Origin: Allomuricauda sp.
Lineage (GTDB): Bacteria > Bacteroidota > Bacteroidia > Flavobacteriales > Flavobacteriaceae
Assembly: GCF_013911645.1 (NCBI RefSeq)
Contig: NZ_JACESV010000001.1
Location: 1,054,001 to 1,118,000 of the forward strand
Length of the DNA stretch: 64,000 bases
Reading direction: 5' to 3'
The position numbers were made by a program, and so were the translations under genes. Under the pieces are notes generated by a model. That model saw only the letters and a list, made by a program, of their open reading frames with translations, had not been told where the DNA came from and made no database searches. The first letter of the stretch is position 1; the number at the start of each line of letters is the position of its first letter. Shown in pieces: positions 1 through 7,513 of the stretch.

Positions 1-2
1 TC

Positions 3-146
3 GCTATTAAACACAATATTGACGAAAGTACTGTAAGAAAAATAAAAGGTAGAAACGAATATAGAATACCCGTTGAAACTTTAAATAGAATTTGTGAAGC
101 AAAGGGTATTAAGCTTAGCGAATTTTTTAAACTAGCAGGACTTTGA
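3..146 (+). CDS. C-terminal end of an XRE-type helix-turn-helix regulator (partial)
   Basis: An open frame enters from the left edge and stops with TGA at 144-146, giving 47 visible residues. The segment DESTVRKIKG followed by IPVETLNRIC and LSEFFKLAG matches the second half of a Cro/C1-type HTH, with the recognition helix, a spacer, then the typical LSEFFKLAG tail. It is therefore probably a small DNA-binding regulator. The start lies outside the window. It stands just left of the first boundary repeat of the accessory cassette zone. Class is fairly certain; target is unknown. Confidence 0.6.
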   Translation, partial: AIKHNIDESTVRKIKGRNEYRIPVETLNRICEAKGIKLSEFFKLAGL

Positions 147-204
147 AAATAAAATTAGCATCCGTTGTCTTTTAAATATTCCCTTACAGATATTCACATT
201 TTCC

Positions 205-274
205 TTTTCTAGAAAATTCTTACATTTAGTTCCTGTACTCCCCCAAAACTTTGTTGAACGATAAAAAAGCTGTG
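205..274. repeat. Boundary repeat, copy 1
   Basis: The first 43 bases (205-247) are identical to 3375-3417, and similarity continues imperfectly for about 70 bases. A shorter, more diverged copy begins at 3565. All copies begin ttttctag and contain ttcttacat, then a run of C followed by AAA or AAT. Copies 1 and 2 flank the protease, ATPase and PIN genes as direct repeats. Confidence 0.8.
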
Positions 275-377
275 CCTTGTTTTAAAATGCAAAATTTTTG
301 TATATCCAACCCTATTTGGCGGTAATTGCCGATAAAAATTGGATATTTAAGACATTGGCATTGATTTAAAGAAAGAA

Positions 378-1220
378 ATGGAAGTAACATCTATAGCAGA
401 AAAATTACTATTTGTAACTGTAAGAATTGACACAGTAAATACAAAAGGGGAAAATGGTTCTGGAACAGGTTTTATTTTTTCGCACAAGTATAAAGGAAAC
501 GATGCTTTATGTATTGTAACTAATAAACACGTTGTTAAAAATGCGATAAAAGGTGGAATTACTTTTATGAAGAAAAAGGATGAGAAACCAACTCTTGGAA
601 ATTCATTTAGACTTGAATTTAATGATTTTGAAAAATTATGGAAAGGACACGCTGACCCAAATGTAGATGTTACAGTAACGCCATTAATTCCATTGTTAGA
701 CGAAATTAAGAAAAGGTACAACGTAGATATATATTTCAACCATATTTCATCTGAAAATATACCTACAGATTCTCAAATCAAAGAAATAGATGCAATTGAG
801 GACATAACTTTTGTTGGTTATCCAAATGGAATTTGGGATAGGAAAAATTACACCCCAATTTTGAGACGAGGAACTACTGCCACACATTATGCTGTAGATT
901 TTGAAAATGAAAAAAAGTTTTTAATTGACGCATCTGTATTTGGCGGTTCAAGTGGAAGTCCCGTATTTTTATATAATTCAGGCTCTTTTACAAATAAGGG
1001 AGGAGGGTTAATTGCTGGTAGCAGGCTTTATTTTTTAGGGGTTGTAGCTGCTGTTTTTTTTAGAAATTCAGTTAACGAAATTATAAGCATTCCAATTCCT
1101 ACTTCTAACAAAAATATTTCAGTTAGTCAAGAAATGATTGACTTAGGAATTGTATTTAAAGCGAATACCGTAACCGAAACTATTGAAGCCCATATTGATA
1201 AAGAAATGTTGAATAAATAA
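378..1220 (+). CDS. Trypsin-like serine protease
   Basis: This 280-residue protein has the chymotrypsin-fold triad layout. His51 lies in TNKHVV, Asp97 in NVDVTV, and Ser192 in the GSSGSPV motif at residues 190-196. There is no signal peptide and no PDZ domain, so it is probably a cytoplasmic protease rather than a periplasmic HtrA. Trypsin-like domains of this stand-alone kind occur in several bacterial defence modules, but none is proven here. The gene is AT-rich, unlike the SusCD region. It has its own leader (about 286-377) and a cassette-like tail at 1251-1268, so it may be a separate cassette and not an operon partner of the ATPase gene. The ATG at 378 begins the conserved domain at a sensible distance. 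Confidence 0.75.
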   Translation: MEVTSIAEKLLFVTVRIDTVNTKGENGSGTGFIFSHKYKGNDALCIVTNKHVVKNAIKGGITFMKKKDEKPTLGNSFRLEFNDFEKLWKGHADPNVDVTVTPLIPLLDEIKKRYNVDIYFNHISSENIPTDSQIKEIDAIEDITFVGYPNGIWDRKNYTPILRRGTTATHYAVDFENEKKFLIDASVFGGSSGSPVFLYNSGSFTNKGGGLIAGSRLYFLGVVAAVFFRNSVNEIISIPIPTSNKNISVSQEMIDLGIVFKANTVTETIEAHIDKEMLNK

Positions 1221-1250
1221 AAGCTAATACCAATAACAATAGTAATAATT

Positions 1251-1268
1251 GCGCAAGCCCTTGAACAG
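1251..1268 (+). repeat. Cassette-tail motif, copy 1
   Basis: The 18-base motif gcgcaagcccttgaacag lies about 30 bases after the protease stop. It recurs nearly unchanged after the PIN gene (3224-3243), and in part after the orphan ORF (5012-5030). A leader containing aaaatttg and ttatttggtggt follows it before the next gene. This resembles the leader at 286-330 (aaaattttt, ctatttggcggt). Confidence 0.6.
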
Positions 1269-1379
1269 TGTGAACTATGCTTTGCATTAAAACACAAAAT
1301 TTGGGCGTAGACCTCTTATTTGGTGGTGTGATGAAGAAAATTGGAGTATAAACAAATTGTACCACATTAGAAAAACGAA

Positions 1380-2660
1380 ATGGAAAAAATATTTTTAAAA
1401 AATTATAAAGGATTCAAAGAACAATTTGTGGAACTGAAAGATGTTAATTTTCTTGTTGGAGAAAATAGTACAGGTAAAACATCTTTTCTTAAAATTATAA
1501 ATCTTCTATCAAGTCCTGAATTTTGGTATAACTATGAATTTAACAACAACGAAGTTGAATTAGGTTATTTTGAGGAAATTCTAAACAAGAAAACTGAGGA
1601 CAAATATTTTCAAATCGGCATTGAGAAACCTAGTGAAGAGGACGACAATAAAAACAAAAGCAATCGAAGATTTAGAGTAATATTTGAATTTTCAGAGGAA
1701 AAATCTGTTCCTATTCTTACTCGAGCAAAAGTTCAAATTGAAGATTATGATGTTCTTATAAAGTTCACCAAGAAACAAATTACTTACAGAACTAAAAGTA
1801 CTGAAGTTTTAGATTTTGAGAAATGGGCTTTAGATTTTGAGTTTTCAAGAACATACAAAAGAATAAATATTCCTCAAAAACAAATCCCATTATCAATACT
1901 AATAAGATTAATTGGCAGTGAGATTCTTAAAAACGATAATGAGTTCAGATTCGGAACATCTTTTGGTCGAGAAATGCTATACCCAAATTATAAATGGTTA
2001 GCACCCATTAGGGCAAAAGCAAAACGAACATATGAATCTTATAAAATTAAGTTTTCACCAGAAGGTGACCACATACCTTCTATTTTAAGGCAAATTTTAG
2101 GCAATCGAACTAGTTCGGAAAAAAATAAAATCATTTCGATACTTGAATCTTTTGGAAAAGACAGCAATTTATTTGATAAGATTGAAATACGGGAACTCGG
2201 CAAGAAAAACAGCTCACCTTTCGAGATAATTGTTAAATACAAAGACATTGAGATTAAACTTCCCAATGTTGGTTACGGAGTTTCACAATCATTGCCAATA
2301 GTAATTGAGGTATTGTCAACTAGGAAAACCTGTTTTTCGATTCAACAACCAGAGGTTCACTTACACCCAAAAGCTCAATCTGCGTTTGGAAGTTTTTTAT
2401 TCAACGCTGCAAAAAATGACAATAATAAGTTCATAATTGAAACGCATAGTGATTTTACAATAAATAGACTACGCTACAAACTTAGTTCATCAAAAAAAGA
2501 AGTCGAATTTACTTCTAAAATTTTATTCTTTGAAAGAACAAAAGATGGAAATAAAATTACAAATATTGAACTAAACAAAGATGGAACCTATTCAAAAAAA
2601 GTTCCTACAAGTTACCGAGACTTTTTTATTGATGAGGAGCTTAAATTATTAGAATTATAG
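1380..2660 (+). CDS. OLD-like AAA ATPase (defence-type P-loop ATPase)
   Basis: This 426-residue protein has an SMC/OLD-like ATPase core. The Walker A is GENSTGKTS at residues 27-35. A signature and Walker B region around 320-332 reads QQPEVHLHPKAQ. The switch motif IETHSD lies near residue 358. The C-terminus DEELKLLEL is typical of single-gene AAA_15/AAA_21 ATPases. No TOPRIM domain follows the ATPase, so it is not a full OLD nuclease. The nuclease function may instead come from the PIN-like protein, which starts one base after its stop. The PEVHLHP motif has Gln-Gln where many relatives have an acidic residue. Such ATPase-nuclease pairs (Septu, Gabija, PARIS) are antiphage modules, so defence is an inference here. 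Confidence 0.75.
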   Translation: MEKIFLKNYKGFKEQFVELKDVNFLVGENSTGKTSFLKIINLLSSPEFWYNYEFNNNEVELGYFEEILNKKTEDKYFQIGIEKPSEEDDNKNKSNRRFRVIFEFSEEKSVPILTRAKVQIEDYDVLIKFTKKQITYRTKSTEVLDFEKWALDFEFSRTYKRINIPQKQIPLSILIRLIGSEILKNDNEFRFGTSFGREMLYPNYKWLAPIRAKAKRTYESYKIKFSPEGDHIPSILRQILGNRTSSEKNKIISILESFGKDSNLFDKIEIRELGKKNSSPFEIIVKYKDIEIKLPNVGYGVSQSLPIVIEVLSTRKTCFSIQQPEVHLHPKAQSAFGSFLFNAAKNDNNKFIIETHSDFTINRLRYKLSSSKKEVEFTSKILFFERTKDGNKITNIELNKDGTYSKKVPTSYRDFFIDEELKLLEL

Positions 2661-2661
2661 T

Positions 2662-3183
2662 ATGGCGATAATAATAGATACTAATTGCTTTGGAAATGTC
2701 TTTTCGCCAAATTCTAATAAACATTCTGAATTTAAACCAGTTTTAGAATGGATTCTTGTCGGAAAAGGAATTATGGTTTATGGTGGCAGTAAATACAAGG
2801 CTGAATTAAAAAAAACACCGAAATATTTACCAATCATTCGTCTTTTAAGAGATGTTGGAAAAGTATTAGAAGGCTGTCAAAAAACTATTGATAATCTACA
2901 AGCCGAAGTTGAAGACATTAATGAAGATAAAGATTTTGATGACCCTCATTTACCCGCAATCTCAATTGCCACTAAATGTAAATTAATCTGTTCTGAAGAC
3001 TCTAGATCAATTAAACACGTAACGGATAGAAAATACTACCCAAAGAGCTTTTCAACACCTTCTTATTACACATCGAGCAAGAACAAATCTCTGTTGACAG
3101 ATAACTATGTAGACAAAAGTTTAAAACCTTTATGCAAAATGAATAAACTTGACAGTGAACGAATTAAAAAAATATTAAAATAA
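2662..3183 (+). CDS. PIN-like ribonuclease partner of the ATPase
   Basis: This 173-residue protein has the acidic pattern of a PIN domain: Asp6 in the opening IIIDTNCF strand, Asp94 in DFDDPHLPAIS, and Asp113 in ICSEDSR. The C-terminal 50 residues are basic and have no motif I recognise. It begins 1 base after the ATPase stop, so the two are almost certainly co-translated and probably act together. PIN domains cut RNA; the target is unknown. No antitoxin-like gene sits beside it, which argues against an ordinary VapBC pair. The stop overlaps the start of the downstream tail repeat (TAACG at 3181). Confidence 0.65.
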   Translation: MAIIIDTNCFGNVFSPNSNKHSEFKPVLEWILVGKGIMVYGGSKYKAELKKTPKYLPIIRLLRDVGKVLEGCQKTIDNLQAEVEDINEDKDFDDPHLPAISIATKCKLICSEDSRSIKHVTDRKYYPKSFSTPSYYTSSKNKSLLTDNYVDKSLKPLCKMNKLDSERIKKILK

Positions 3184-3209
3184 CGTGGCGCAACAATGGT
3201 CACCATTCC

Positions 3210-3243
3210 CCTTCGGCGGACAGGTGCACAAGCCCTTGAACAG
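3210..3243 (+). repeat. Cassette-tail motif, copy 2
   Basis: The stretch contains ccttcggcgga (3210-3220) and gtgcacaagcccttgaacag (3224-3243). The first part recurs at 4998-5008 and the second at 1251-1268, so this copy links all three tails. The preceding bases AATGGTCACCATT (3196-3208) form a small near-palindrome. Confidence 0.65.
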
Positions 3244-3263
3244 CAGAAAAAAGAACCCATTTT

Positions 3264-3290
3264 AAGCTCTTTTTGGGGCTTTTTTTTTTA
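3264..3290 (+). terminator. Rho-independent terminator after the ATPase-PIN pair
   Basis: AAGCTC (3264-3269) pairs with GGGCTT (3276-3281), including one T-G pair, around a six-base loop. A run of T follows. It lies 81 bases after the PIN stop and would end the two-gene transcript. Confidence 0.6.
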
Positions 3291-3374
3291 GGCCATAGGC
3301 TAGTTTTTCAACTTGAATTTTGGGTGGCTTTTTAGGTTAGCACTTTAATTGAACCCAAATTTTCAAGGTAAGGG

Positions 3375-3444
3375 TTTTCTAGAAAATTCTTACATTTAGT
3401 TCCTGTACTCCCCCAAAGATTTATTGAATGATAAGGAAGCTGTG
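3375..3444. repeat. Boundary repeat, copy 2
   Basis: Its first 43 bases are identical to 205-247, and the next 27 are similar, both ending in aagctgtg. With copy 1 it brackets 3.1 kb of DNA. I see no coding potential from 3292 to 3710 apart from this and the third copy. Confidence 0.8.
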
Positions 3445-3564
3445 TAGCCTTTGTAGCCTTACCCCTTTTAGGACTGGCAATGAACCCGCTTTTCTGCAAT
3501 TCCAACTTGTTTATTATATTTATCCGTACACCTTATGTAAAATCCTTATTTGACTCTTCACAAG

Positions 3565-3618
3565 TTTTCTAGGATTTTCTTACATTGGGTCACTGGATCA
3601 CCCCAATACTTAATCAAA
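3565..3618. repeat. Boundary repeat, copy 3 (diverged)
   Basis: ttttctag, attttcttacat and a C-run followed by AAT align with copies 1 and 2 over about 50 bases, with several substitutions. It ends about 95 bases before the VIT transporter gene. Head-to-tail copies only 190 bases apart suggest past insertion or excision at this site. Confidence 0.55.
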
Positions 3619-3710
3619 ATCAATGACATCACACCTCGCATTATAGGTAAAAAACAAGACTAGGAGGTTTATTTGATGGCTCACAAAAAGTTCAGTTAAA
3701 CTTAGGCCCA

Positions 3711-4442
3711 ATGGCAACCAAAACAGGGCAAGAAATGAAAAATTTAACACTCGACAATTACCTTGATAGTCATTACATCCACAGGAGCAATTGGTTAAGG
3801 GCGGCCGTTTTGGGGGCCAATGATGGCATAATTTCCATTTCCAGTCTCGCAATCGGCGTTGCAACGGCGAGTTCGATAAATGAGCCTGTTATTTTAGCAA
3901 CGGTGGCCGGCCTTGTGGCAGGAGCGGCATCAATGGCAGCAGGAGAATATGTATCTGTAAGCTCACAGACCGACATCGAAAAGGCAGATATCGAAAGAGA
4001 AAAAAAAGAACTGGTCGAAATGCCGGAAGAAGAGTTGAACATATTGGCCCAGATTTATGAAAAAAGAGGGCTGAAAAAGGAAACAGCGCTGCAAGTTGCC
4101 CAAGAACTAACTGCGGCCGATGCCCTGGGAACGCACATACGGGACGAATTGGGCATCAATGAGATTAGTAAAGCCAACCCGATTCAGGCCGCGTTGGCGT
4201 CAGGTGCTGCATTTACTGTTGGGGGCATGTTACCTCTTTTAGTCGTTCTTTTTGCCCCAATAAAAGGAATGGAATATTGGCTATATGGATTTACAACTAT
4301 TTTCTTGATCATTTTGGGAGCAACGGCCGCAAAAACCGGTGGTTCAAATATGTTGAAGGGAATGGTCAGGATTACCATTTGGGGCACAATCGCCATGGGA
4401 CTTTCTGCATTCGTGGGTTATCTCTTTGGGGTAAGCGTCTAA
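3711..4442 (+). CDS. VIT1/CCC1-family iron/manganese transporter
   Basis: This 243-residue membrane protein matches the VIT family. It has the N-terminal segment NWLRAAVLGANDGIISISSL with the family's GANDG turn, then GAASMAAGEYVSVSSQ. A cytosolic helical segment rich in Glu (residues about 95-120) follows, then three C-terminal membrane segments. The family exports Fe2+ or Mn2+ from the cytosol. Two starts are possible: ATG 3711 or ATG 3735 (MKNLTLDNYL); the second gives the more usual N-terminus. It stands alone and reads rightward, with no visible operon partner. The metal theme is shared with the cargo block at 35-56 kb. Confidence 0.85.
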   Translation: MATKTGQEMKNLTLDNYLDSHYIHRSNWLRAAVLGANDGIISISSLAIGVATASSINEPVILATVAGLVAGAASMAAGEYVSVSSQTDIEKADIEREKKELVEMPEEELNILAQIYEKRGLKKETALQVAQELTAADALGTHIRDELGINEISKANPIQAALASGAAFTVGGMLPLLVVLFAPIKGMEYWLYGFTTIFLIILGATAAKTGGSNMLKGMVRITIWGTIAMGLSAFVGYLFGVSV

Positions 4443-4502
4443 AATTTATAAATATGGGGACTGTATATCCACATGTAACGATAAATCATTAACCCACATT
4501 TT

Positions 4503-4973
4503 TTGGTGGATTCTGAAGCGGAAAGCAATCCAAGAGAAGCCCTAAATTATTCGCTTAATGAAAATGTCGGCTCTCTAAAATTCAAAGCCTTCGTTGGAAA
4601 TGGAATGCTGTTCAACAGAGATTTGAAAACACCGACAGAAAGTGTCGATAAAGCTACATTGTTGACTGACAAATCATTTGCAAAAGTTGAGATTAAAAAC
4701 GAAAAACTGTTTTGTATCGCAAGATTGAAGAAGTATCCAGCCGATTATGCTATAATTCAGGCTAAAGGGATTAACGAGGTAAAGATTGACAATCTGAAGG
4801 GATTTGAACTTTTAGCCCAAAACAACGATAACGAAAGTGAGGAAATGTATCAAGTTATCTTGTTTGACAAAAAGGGAGGTTATTACCTTTTTGTTGGCAC
4901 TTACGTGACTGGAAGCGATAAAGCAATTTCAGATATCAAGAATGTAATACAAACATTTAAAAGGAAAAAATAA
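4503..4973 (+). CDS. Orphan hypothetical protein, possibly 5'-truncated
   Basis: A frame is open from 4485 with no ATG. TTG 4503 or GTG 4506 would give about 155 residues. The product is soluble, mixed alpha/beta, with no motif I recognise. The C-terminal part (YYLFVGTYVTGSDKAISDIKNVIQTFKR) resembles the end of small secreted stress-type proteins, so an N-terminal signal peptide may have been lost. Upstream bases include tatatcca and tttttggtgga, like the cassette leaders at 300-330 and 1318-1330. Downstream it carries the cassette tail. Real translation is likely but the start is uncertain. Confidence 0.45.
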   Translation: MVDSEAESNPREALNYSLNENVGSLKFKAFVGNGMLFNRDLKTPTESVDKATLLTDKSFAKVEIKNEKLFCIARLKKYPADYAIIQAKGINEVKIDNLKGFELLAQNNDNESEEMYQVILFDKKGGYYLFVGTYVTGSDKAISDIKNVIQTFKRKK

Positions 4974-4997
4974 CTGCACACAGGAGAATACGTCTCT

Positions 4998-5030
4998 CCT
5001 TCGGCGGATATGTGCACAAGCCTTCGGTAG
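4998..5030 (+). repeat. Cassette-tail motif, copy 3
   Basis: ccttcggcgga (4998-5008) followed by gtgcacaagcc (5012 onward) repeats the arrangement at 3210-3234. A similar attttaagc and T-rich stretch comes next, as at 3259-3290. From 5067 to 5289 I see no gene; this stretch should contain the fecI promoter. Confidence 0.6.
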
Positions 5031-5289
5031 GTAAAAAAGTTTATTTTAAGCCCCTTTATTGTTTTTTTTGTATAGTCCCATCGCTAACGGAATTCGGCTT
5101 GCAGTCTTGGCTTTGCCCTTTGTTTTATGTGATGGATATTGATATTAGTGTTTAATAGGCTGTGTGCTGTGGAGGCCTTTTGATTTCAATTATTTGATTC
5201 CGACATTAAGGTATGATTAAGGTTTTGTAATTTTTATTTTACCTTTAACAACCTATAATCGGTTGGAATTCAACAAACCCTATTGTTAA

Positions 5290-5949
5290 TTGATATTGAA
5301 CTTTGCAAATAATCGGGATCCAGAGGCCAATGATGCAGGTAAGGTATCCAAGGCGGGGCCAGGTAATGTGTCCGGTCCATCCGATGTACAGCTTTGGAGC
5401 GAATTTCAATCCGGGAGTGAAGCTGCCTTTGCGGCCATTTATAAGAACAATGTCGATCGGTTGTACAGTTATGGGCTCAAATTGGTCAGGGATAAGGAAC
5501 TGGTCATGGATGCCATCCAGGATCTTTTTGTGGAATTATGGGATGCCAAGGAACGCCTTGGCAAAGTAAGGTCCATCAAATCCTACCTTTACAAATCCCT
5601 TCGGAGAAAGTTAATAGCCAAGGCCGTTAAATTGAGGGCCGTTACGGCAGAAAATATCGATGGGGATTTTACCCCTGGATGTGAGCCTTCCCCAGAGCGT
5701 AGCCTTATTGAAAAGCAACATTTCGATTTGCAACGAAAAAAAATAAAGAAAGCCCTTTCATCCCTGAACAAGAACCAACAAGAAATCGTCCATTTAAAAT
5801 ATAACGGGGGTCTGAGCTATCAGGAGATTGCCGAGACACTGGACTTGGACAAAAAAGCGGTATATAACCTTATGGCAAGAGCGATCCATCAGCTTCGTTC
5901 CATACTCGTTACCTTTCTTTTTATGGGGATATTATTGTCCTCGCTTTAA
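5290..5949 (+). CDS. FecI-type ECF RNA polymerase sigma factor
   Basis: Sigma-70 region 2 spans about residues 32-98 of the longest frame (EAAFAAIYKNNVDRLYSYG, DAIQDLFVELW). Region 4 spans about 150-205 (LNKNQQEIVHLKY, LSYQEIAETLDLDKKAVYNLMARA). It should direct RNA polymerase to the SusCD locus under control of the FecR protein encoded next. There is no in-frame ATG near the start. The usable starts are TTG 5290 or GTG 5368 (MSGPSDVQLW). The latter gives about 193 residues, closer to the family norm. The C-terminus has a hydrophobic stretch (TFLFMGILLSSL), common in Bacteroidetes FecI proteins. Confidence 0.85.
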   Translation: MILNFANNRDPEANDAGKVSKAGPGNVSGPSDVQLWSEFQSGSEAAFAAIYKNNVDRLYSYGLKLVRDKELVMDAIQDLFVELWDAKERLGKVRSIKSYLYKSLRRKLIAKAVKLRAVTAENIDGDFTPGCEPSPERSLIEKQHFDLQRKKIKKALSSLNKNQQEIVHLKYNGGLSYQEIAETLDLDKKAVYNLMARAIHQLRSILVTFLFMGILLSSL

Positions 5950-6100
5950 ATTGCCCACAATATTTTTATTCTCTAAAAGCCCATTAATACTGGGGTCTTT
6001 CAACTTTTTTGAAAAAACTTAAATAAAATTGAAGTAAAAAGTCATTTTTTCTCTCTTGTTAATAAACTAGGGTTGTCCCAAGTTCAAATTAACGGTCAAG

Positions 6101-7318
6101 ATGAAGTACAACAATTTTAATCTGGATGATTTTGTCCAAGATGAATATTTCCAGAAATGGGTCCTGCACAGCGATTCCATGACCGATAATTTTTGGGACA
6201 ATTGGTTGGTCCGAAATCCGGATAAGAAAGATGTGGTCGAAGAGGCCAAAGAGATGGTACGCCTATTGGCCAGTGATGAGGATAGACTTGCCAAGGAAGA
6301 TTTTGACTCGATGTGGCAACATATTGTTGAACAGCGTTCGAAATCAAGCTCCTATGTTTCCCATGAAAGTAAAAAGACGAAGTTCGGACCAAGGGCAATC
6401 TTAAGGATAGCCGCTGTTTTTGTGGGGCTGATGGCATTGTCGATTGCTGTTTATCAGTACGGTTCTTTCACTTCGGACAAGAATCTTTCCCTACCGACCG
6501 GACCTCAAATCACATTGGAACTGCAGGATGGAACAATTAAAACAATAAATGAAACCCGATCGGGGGCCATCAGTACATCGGAGGGCGACAAGGTCGTAAA
6601 CCAACAATACAATGTACTGGTCTATGATGATGGTGATAAAGGTGATGGTGATGGGGAAACCTTGGAGTATAACCAGCTGACCGTGCCCTATGGAAAAAAG
6701 TTTGAGCTGATCCTGTCCGATGGTTCCCATATCTTTTTGAATTCGGGGTCAAAACTTCGCTACCCCGTCACATTTTTGAAAGACCAGGCCAGGGATGTTT
6801 TCTTGGACGGTGAGGCCTATTTTTCGGTTTCCAAGGACGAGACAAGACCTTTTACGGTTGTGACCGATGATATGAACACCCAAGTGTACGGTACCGAGTT
6901 CAATGTGTCGAGCTATAAAAATGAAAAAAACACCTTTACGGTACTGGTAGAAGGAAGTGTCGGCGTTTACCATTCCAATAATGTCCAGGGTTCCAAGCCC
7001 ATTGCCATTGTTCCCGGACAAAGGGCAGTTTATGAAAATGGCGCCATAGATGTGGAAAAGGCCAACATCGACAAGTACATTGGTTGGAAGCAAGGAAAAC
7101 TAGTGTTCGTGGACGACCGTTTTGAACTTATCCTCAAGGAACTGGAACGAAATTTTAACGTTCGGTTCGAAAATCGTTACGAGGCATTGAACGACATGGA
7201 GTTTACGGGAACCTTTGCCTATGGTGAACCTTTGGAGAAAATTTTGAGAATCTGTAGAGAACATACCCCCTTCGCTTACACCAGAAATGGGGATACCATA
7301 ACCATAACAAACAACTAA
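6101..7318 (+). CDS. FecR-type anti-sigma factor
   Basis: This 405-residue inner-membrane regulator has a cytoplasmic N-terminal part (1-98) that should bind the FecI sigma and one membrane segment at about 99-118. A periplasmic FecR domain spans roughly 185-300 (VPYGKKFELILSDGSHIFLNSGS, GEAYFSV, VYGTEFNVSSY). A C-terminal DUF4974 domain spans about 325-400. The family passes a signal from the N-terminal STN domain of the cognate SusC to the sigma factor. That SusC gene follows at 7514 and does carry an STN domain, so the regulatory circuit is complete within the locus. Confidence 0.9.
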   Translation: MKYNNFNLDDFVQDEYFQKWVLHSDSMTDNFWDNWLVRNPDKKDVVEEAKEMVRLLASDEDRLAKEDFDSMWQHIVEQRSKSSSYVSHESKKTKFGPRAILRIAAVFVGLMALSIAVYQYGSFTSDKNLSLPTGPQITLELQDGTIKTINETRSGAISTSEGDKVVNQQYNVLVYDDGDKGDGDGETLEYNQLTVPYGKKFELILSDGSHIFLNSGSKLRYPVTFLKDQARDVFLDGEAYFSVSKDETRPFTVVTDDMNTQVYGTEFNVSSYKNEKNTFTVLVEGSVGVYHSNNVQGSKPIAIVPGQRAVYENGAIDVEKANIDKYIGWKQGKLVFVDDRFELILKELERNFNVRFENRYEALNDMEFTGTFAYGEPLEKILRICREHTPFAYTRNGDTITITNN

Positions 7319-7441
7319 CTAACAAAAAAACCAATAGCCTATGAACCAAAAAAAATAAAATTGAACCTAGGGATACCATTAGGTTTGATCAGTGTCCGAC
7401 CATTTCATGATGAAATATAATAATGGGAAGGGCATAAAAGA

Positions 7442-7469
7442 ATCGGAGGGTGCGGCAACACCCCCCGAT
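7442..7469 (+). promoter_or_regulatory. Hairpin in the susC leader
   Basis: ATCGG-A-GGGTG pairs with CACCC-C-CCGAT around cggcaa, a ten-pair stem with one mismatch. It lies 44 bases before the SusC start and 120 bases after the FecR stop. It has no T-run on the + strand, so it may be a leader structure or processing site rather than a terminator. Confidence 0.4.
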
Positions 7470-7513
7470 GAAAAAATGATTTAAGTCTGAATAACAAAAA
7501 CCAAATTAAAATT

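Noticed and set aside
1251..5030. Textbook integron attC sites
   Set aside because: The tails share conserved blocks, but their ends do not pair as R''/R' and L''/L' arms of attC, and no integron integrase is visible. They are therefore reported only as cassette-like repeats.
5303..5569. 88-codon alternative frame inside the sigma factor gene
   Set aside because: It overlaps sigma regions 1-2 in another frame and has no domain.
6570..6752. His-rich minus-strand ORF opposite fecR
   Set aside because: The histidines arise from antisense of an Asp/Gly-rich stretch of FecR (DDGDKGDGDG).
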